64,000 bases of DNA from Methanolobus vulcani (GTDB taxonomy: Archaea; Halobacteriota; Methanosarcinia; Methanosarcinales; Methanosarcinaceae). Below are positions 62,750 to 64,000 of the stretch, in pieces; the stretch's first letter is position 1, and every line of letters starts with the position of its first letter. The position numbers and the translations under genes are program-made. The stretch is taken from the NCBI RefSeq assembly GCF_006546655.1, contig NZ_VIAQ01000020.1, forward strand, positions 1 through 64,000. The letters run 5' to 3'. The notes beneath the pieces were generated by a model. It ran no database searches. It saw only the letters and a program-made list of their open reading frames with translations, and was not told the DNA's origin.

Positions 62750-63814
62750 ATGGTATCAGAGCCGATGAATAATACCGTATGTCCTAAATGCGGAAAGCCA
62801 ACGACAAAACTGTTTCAGGGTCGTTGTAAGGAGTGTTTTCTGGAGAATTTCACTCTTGCTGAAATAGCACCTGTGTTGCATGCAAAGATGTGTGCTACAT
62901 GCGGTGCTCGTAATGTAAAAAACAAATGGGTTGACCATGGAAGCCTTGAAGAGATAGTGATCCACACAGCAGAAGATGCTCTTTTTGTGCATGAGATGGC
63001 CGAGGATATAGAGCTATATATTGAGCCCAGGGCCCAGACTCCATATTTGTATAAGGTACACATTGAAGTTGATGCTTTGTTACTTGATGAGATATTCCAT
63101 CAGGAACTTGAAACTGAAGTTCGTGTGGTCCGTGAGTCGTGTGATATGTGCAGTCGCATATCCGGCGGATATTTTGAGGCTATCATACAGATACGCGCTA
63201 CAAATCGTATTCCGGATGATGAAGAGAAACAGGAATGCATCAATATAGCTAATACTGTTCTTGAAAGGCTTGTAAATAAAGGCGATAGGCTTGCTTTTAT
63301 ATCCAGTTCTCTTGAGATCAAGGAAGGAACCGATCTTTATGTAGGTTCTTCCAATGCTGCAAGACATATCTGCAAGGAAATAAATTCCCGTTTAGGTGGC
63401 ACTTTCACCGAGTCTGCATCTTTACAGGGAAGAAAAGATGGAAAGGATGTATATCGTATAACTTTCTCCCTGAGGCTTCCTGAATTTATGCCACAGGATA
63501 TTATTGAATACAAGGGAAGGATCATCGAGATAAGAAAGTTCTCTAAAAATGTGACTGGTATGGATGTTGAAACCGGAGCTCGTTTTACAGCTACTCCCGA
63601 TGATGTACAGGGGGCAACACTAATTACAAAGAGAAAGGACCTTCCAAAAACAATGCTGGTTGCAATAGAAAATGAAGATTTGATGGTACTTGATCCTGAT
63701 ACTTATGAAACGGTAACAGTCAAGAAACCCGTAATGTTCTCTGCAGAGCCCGGTACCGAAATCCCAGTTGTCAAGACTGAAAAAGGTCTTCTTGCTATTG
63801 CCGACATTTCATGA
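62750..63814 (+). CDS. NMD3-family ribosome-associated protein
   Basis: A 354-residue archaeal NMD3 homolog: an N-terminal double zinc finger (CPKCGKPTTKLFQGRCKECF and CATCGARNVKNKW), then oligonucleotide-binding folds with RESCDMCSRISGGYFEAIIQIR. In eukaryotes NMD3 is an export adaptor for the large subunit; archaeal members likely bind the 50S subunit. Start follows TAACTAAGC weakly. Confidence 0.9.
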   Translation: MVSEPMNNTVCPKCGKPTTKLFQGRCKECFLENFTLAEIAPVLHAKMCATCGARNVKNKWVDHGSLEEIVIHTAEDALFVHEMAEDIELYIEPRAQTPYLYKVHIEVDALLLDEIFHQELETEVRVVRESCDMCSRISGGYFEAIIQIRATNRIPDDEEKQECINIANTVLERLVNKGDRLAFISSSLEIKEGTDLYVGSSNAARHICKEINSRLGGTFTESASLQGRKDGKDVYRITFSLRLPEFMPQDIIEYKGRIIEIRKFSKNVTGMDVETGARFTATPDDVQGATLITKRKDLPKTMLVAIENEDLMVLDPDTYETVTVKKPVMFSAEPGTEIPVVKTEKGLLAIADIS

Positions 63815-63830
63815 TCTGGTTTGTGGGATT

Positions 63831-64000
63831 ATGAAAAACATACTTGTGATTGGTTTTAGCACCCGTAATATCGTTTTTTCCGGCTCAAGGGCCGGATACA
63901 ACATGTATGCCATTGATGCTTTTTGCGATTATGACCTGCAACAATGTGCAAAAGCTTTTTCAAAACTGGATATTGGTGAAAGTTTTGATGCAAGCAAAAT
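63831..64000 (+). CDS. Partial gene, possible ATP-grasp family protein
   Basis: The first 56 residues lie in the window: MKNILVIGFSTRNIVFSGSR then AGYNMYAIDAFCDYDLQQCA. The Rossmann-like N-terminus resembles methanogen proteins annotated as ATP-grasp carboligases (COG2232), but the diagnostic parts are outside the window. TGTGGGATT precedes the ATG. It starts 16 nt after the NMD3 gene, so the two are probably co-transcribed. Confidence 0.5.
   Translation, partial: MKNILVIGFSTRNIVFSGSRAGYNMYAIDAFCDYDLQQCAKAFSKLDIGESFDASK

Overview
The window comes from a methanogenic archaeon of the Methanosarcinales, most likely a methylotrophic Methanosarcinaceae member (Methanolobus or Methanococcoides-like; the genus is inference). 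The evidence is a complete archaeal CODH/ACS operon (cdhA-cdhB-cdhC-cooC-cdhD-cdhE, 52296-60189), archaeal riboflavin and FAD synthesis genes, type II GAPDH, an AksA-type homocitrate synthase, NMD3, an FmdE protein and a pyruvoyl arginine decarboxylase. Translation signals are GGTGAT or GGAGG, and intergenic DNA is AT-rich.

Left part (1-5640) is a decaying accessory region. It holds the wreck of a metal/cobalamin-type ABC importer (771-1933) and two copies of a 145-bp element carrying the palindrome ATTGGCCAAT (2226-2370, 5411-5555). Between those copies lie one intact and one truncated copy of a zinc-ribbon gene with a shared hairpin leader, plus a collection of toxin-antitoxin genes and remnants (HepT fragment, PIN toxin and antitoxin, ParE-like and HicA-like fragments, HicB).

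The next block (5653-16996) holds a flavin-reductase-like protein, an FmdE protein and a ten-gene minus-strand locus. That locus has two complete ABC importers of the Fe-siderophore/cobalamin class (two substrate-binding proteins, two FecCD permeases, two ATPases), a PGF-CTERM surface protein, a CooC-like metallochaperone ATPase and two SAM methyltransferases of similar length at its ends. A structured leader with competing stems and an adjoining AT-rich palindrome lie inside it, between the CooC-like gene and the PGF-CTERM gene. This is the best candidate for a little-described functional system.

From 17255 to 25170 come an M1 aminopeptidase, an intact IS200/IS605-type tnpB directly upstream of it, a pentapeptide-repeat ion-channel protein, a PIN-nuclease/helical-partner pair, and two identical 32-bp CRISPR-repeat-like sequences 3.5 kb apart.

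From 25263 to 51915 the window is mostly core genome: FKBP isomerase, MrfA-type helicase, arginine decarboxylase, an acidic lipoprotein full of N-glycosylation sequons, MsrA with an unusual repeat extension, a cytochrome-b5-like protein, a large sensor kinase, RibL, ribC/ribH with two aminotransferases, a lipoprotein, a site-2 protease with an HTH-CBS regulator, cation transporters, a DUF89 phosphatase followed by the CooT nickel protein, GAPDH, an inositol-phosphatase-family gene overlapping NAD kinase, AksA, a NYN nuclease and a zinc-finger rhomboid protease.

The right end carries the CODH/ACS operon with a structured leader and a clear terminator, a small unknown protein, a compact three-gene operon of very small proteins (two cysteine-rich), a DUF362 ferredoxin protein, NMD3 and the start of an unidentified gene. 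Nickel and corrinoid handling recurs: CODH/ACS with its CooC, CooT, the CooC-like ATPase and the importers. No tRNA or rRNA gene was found.
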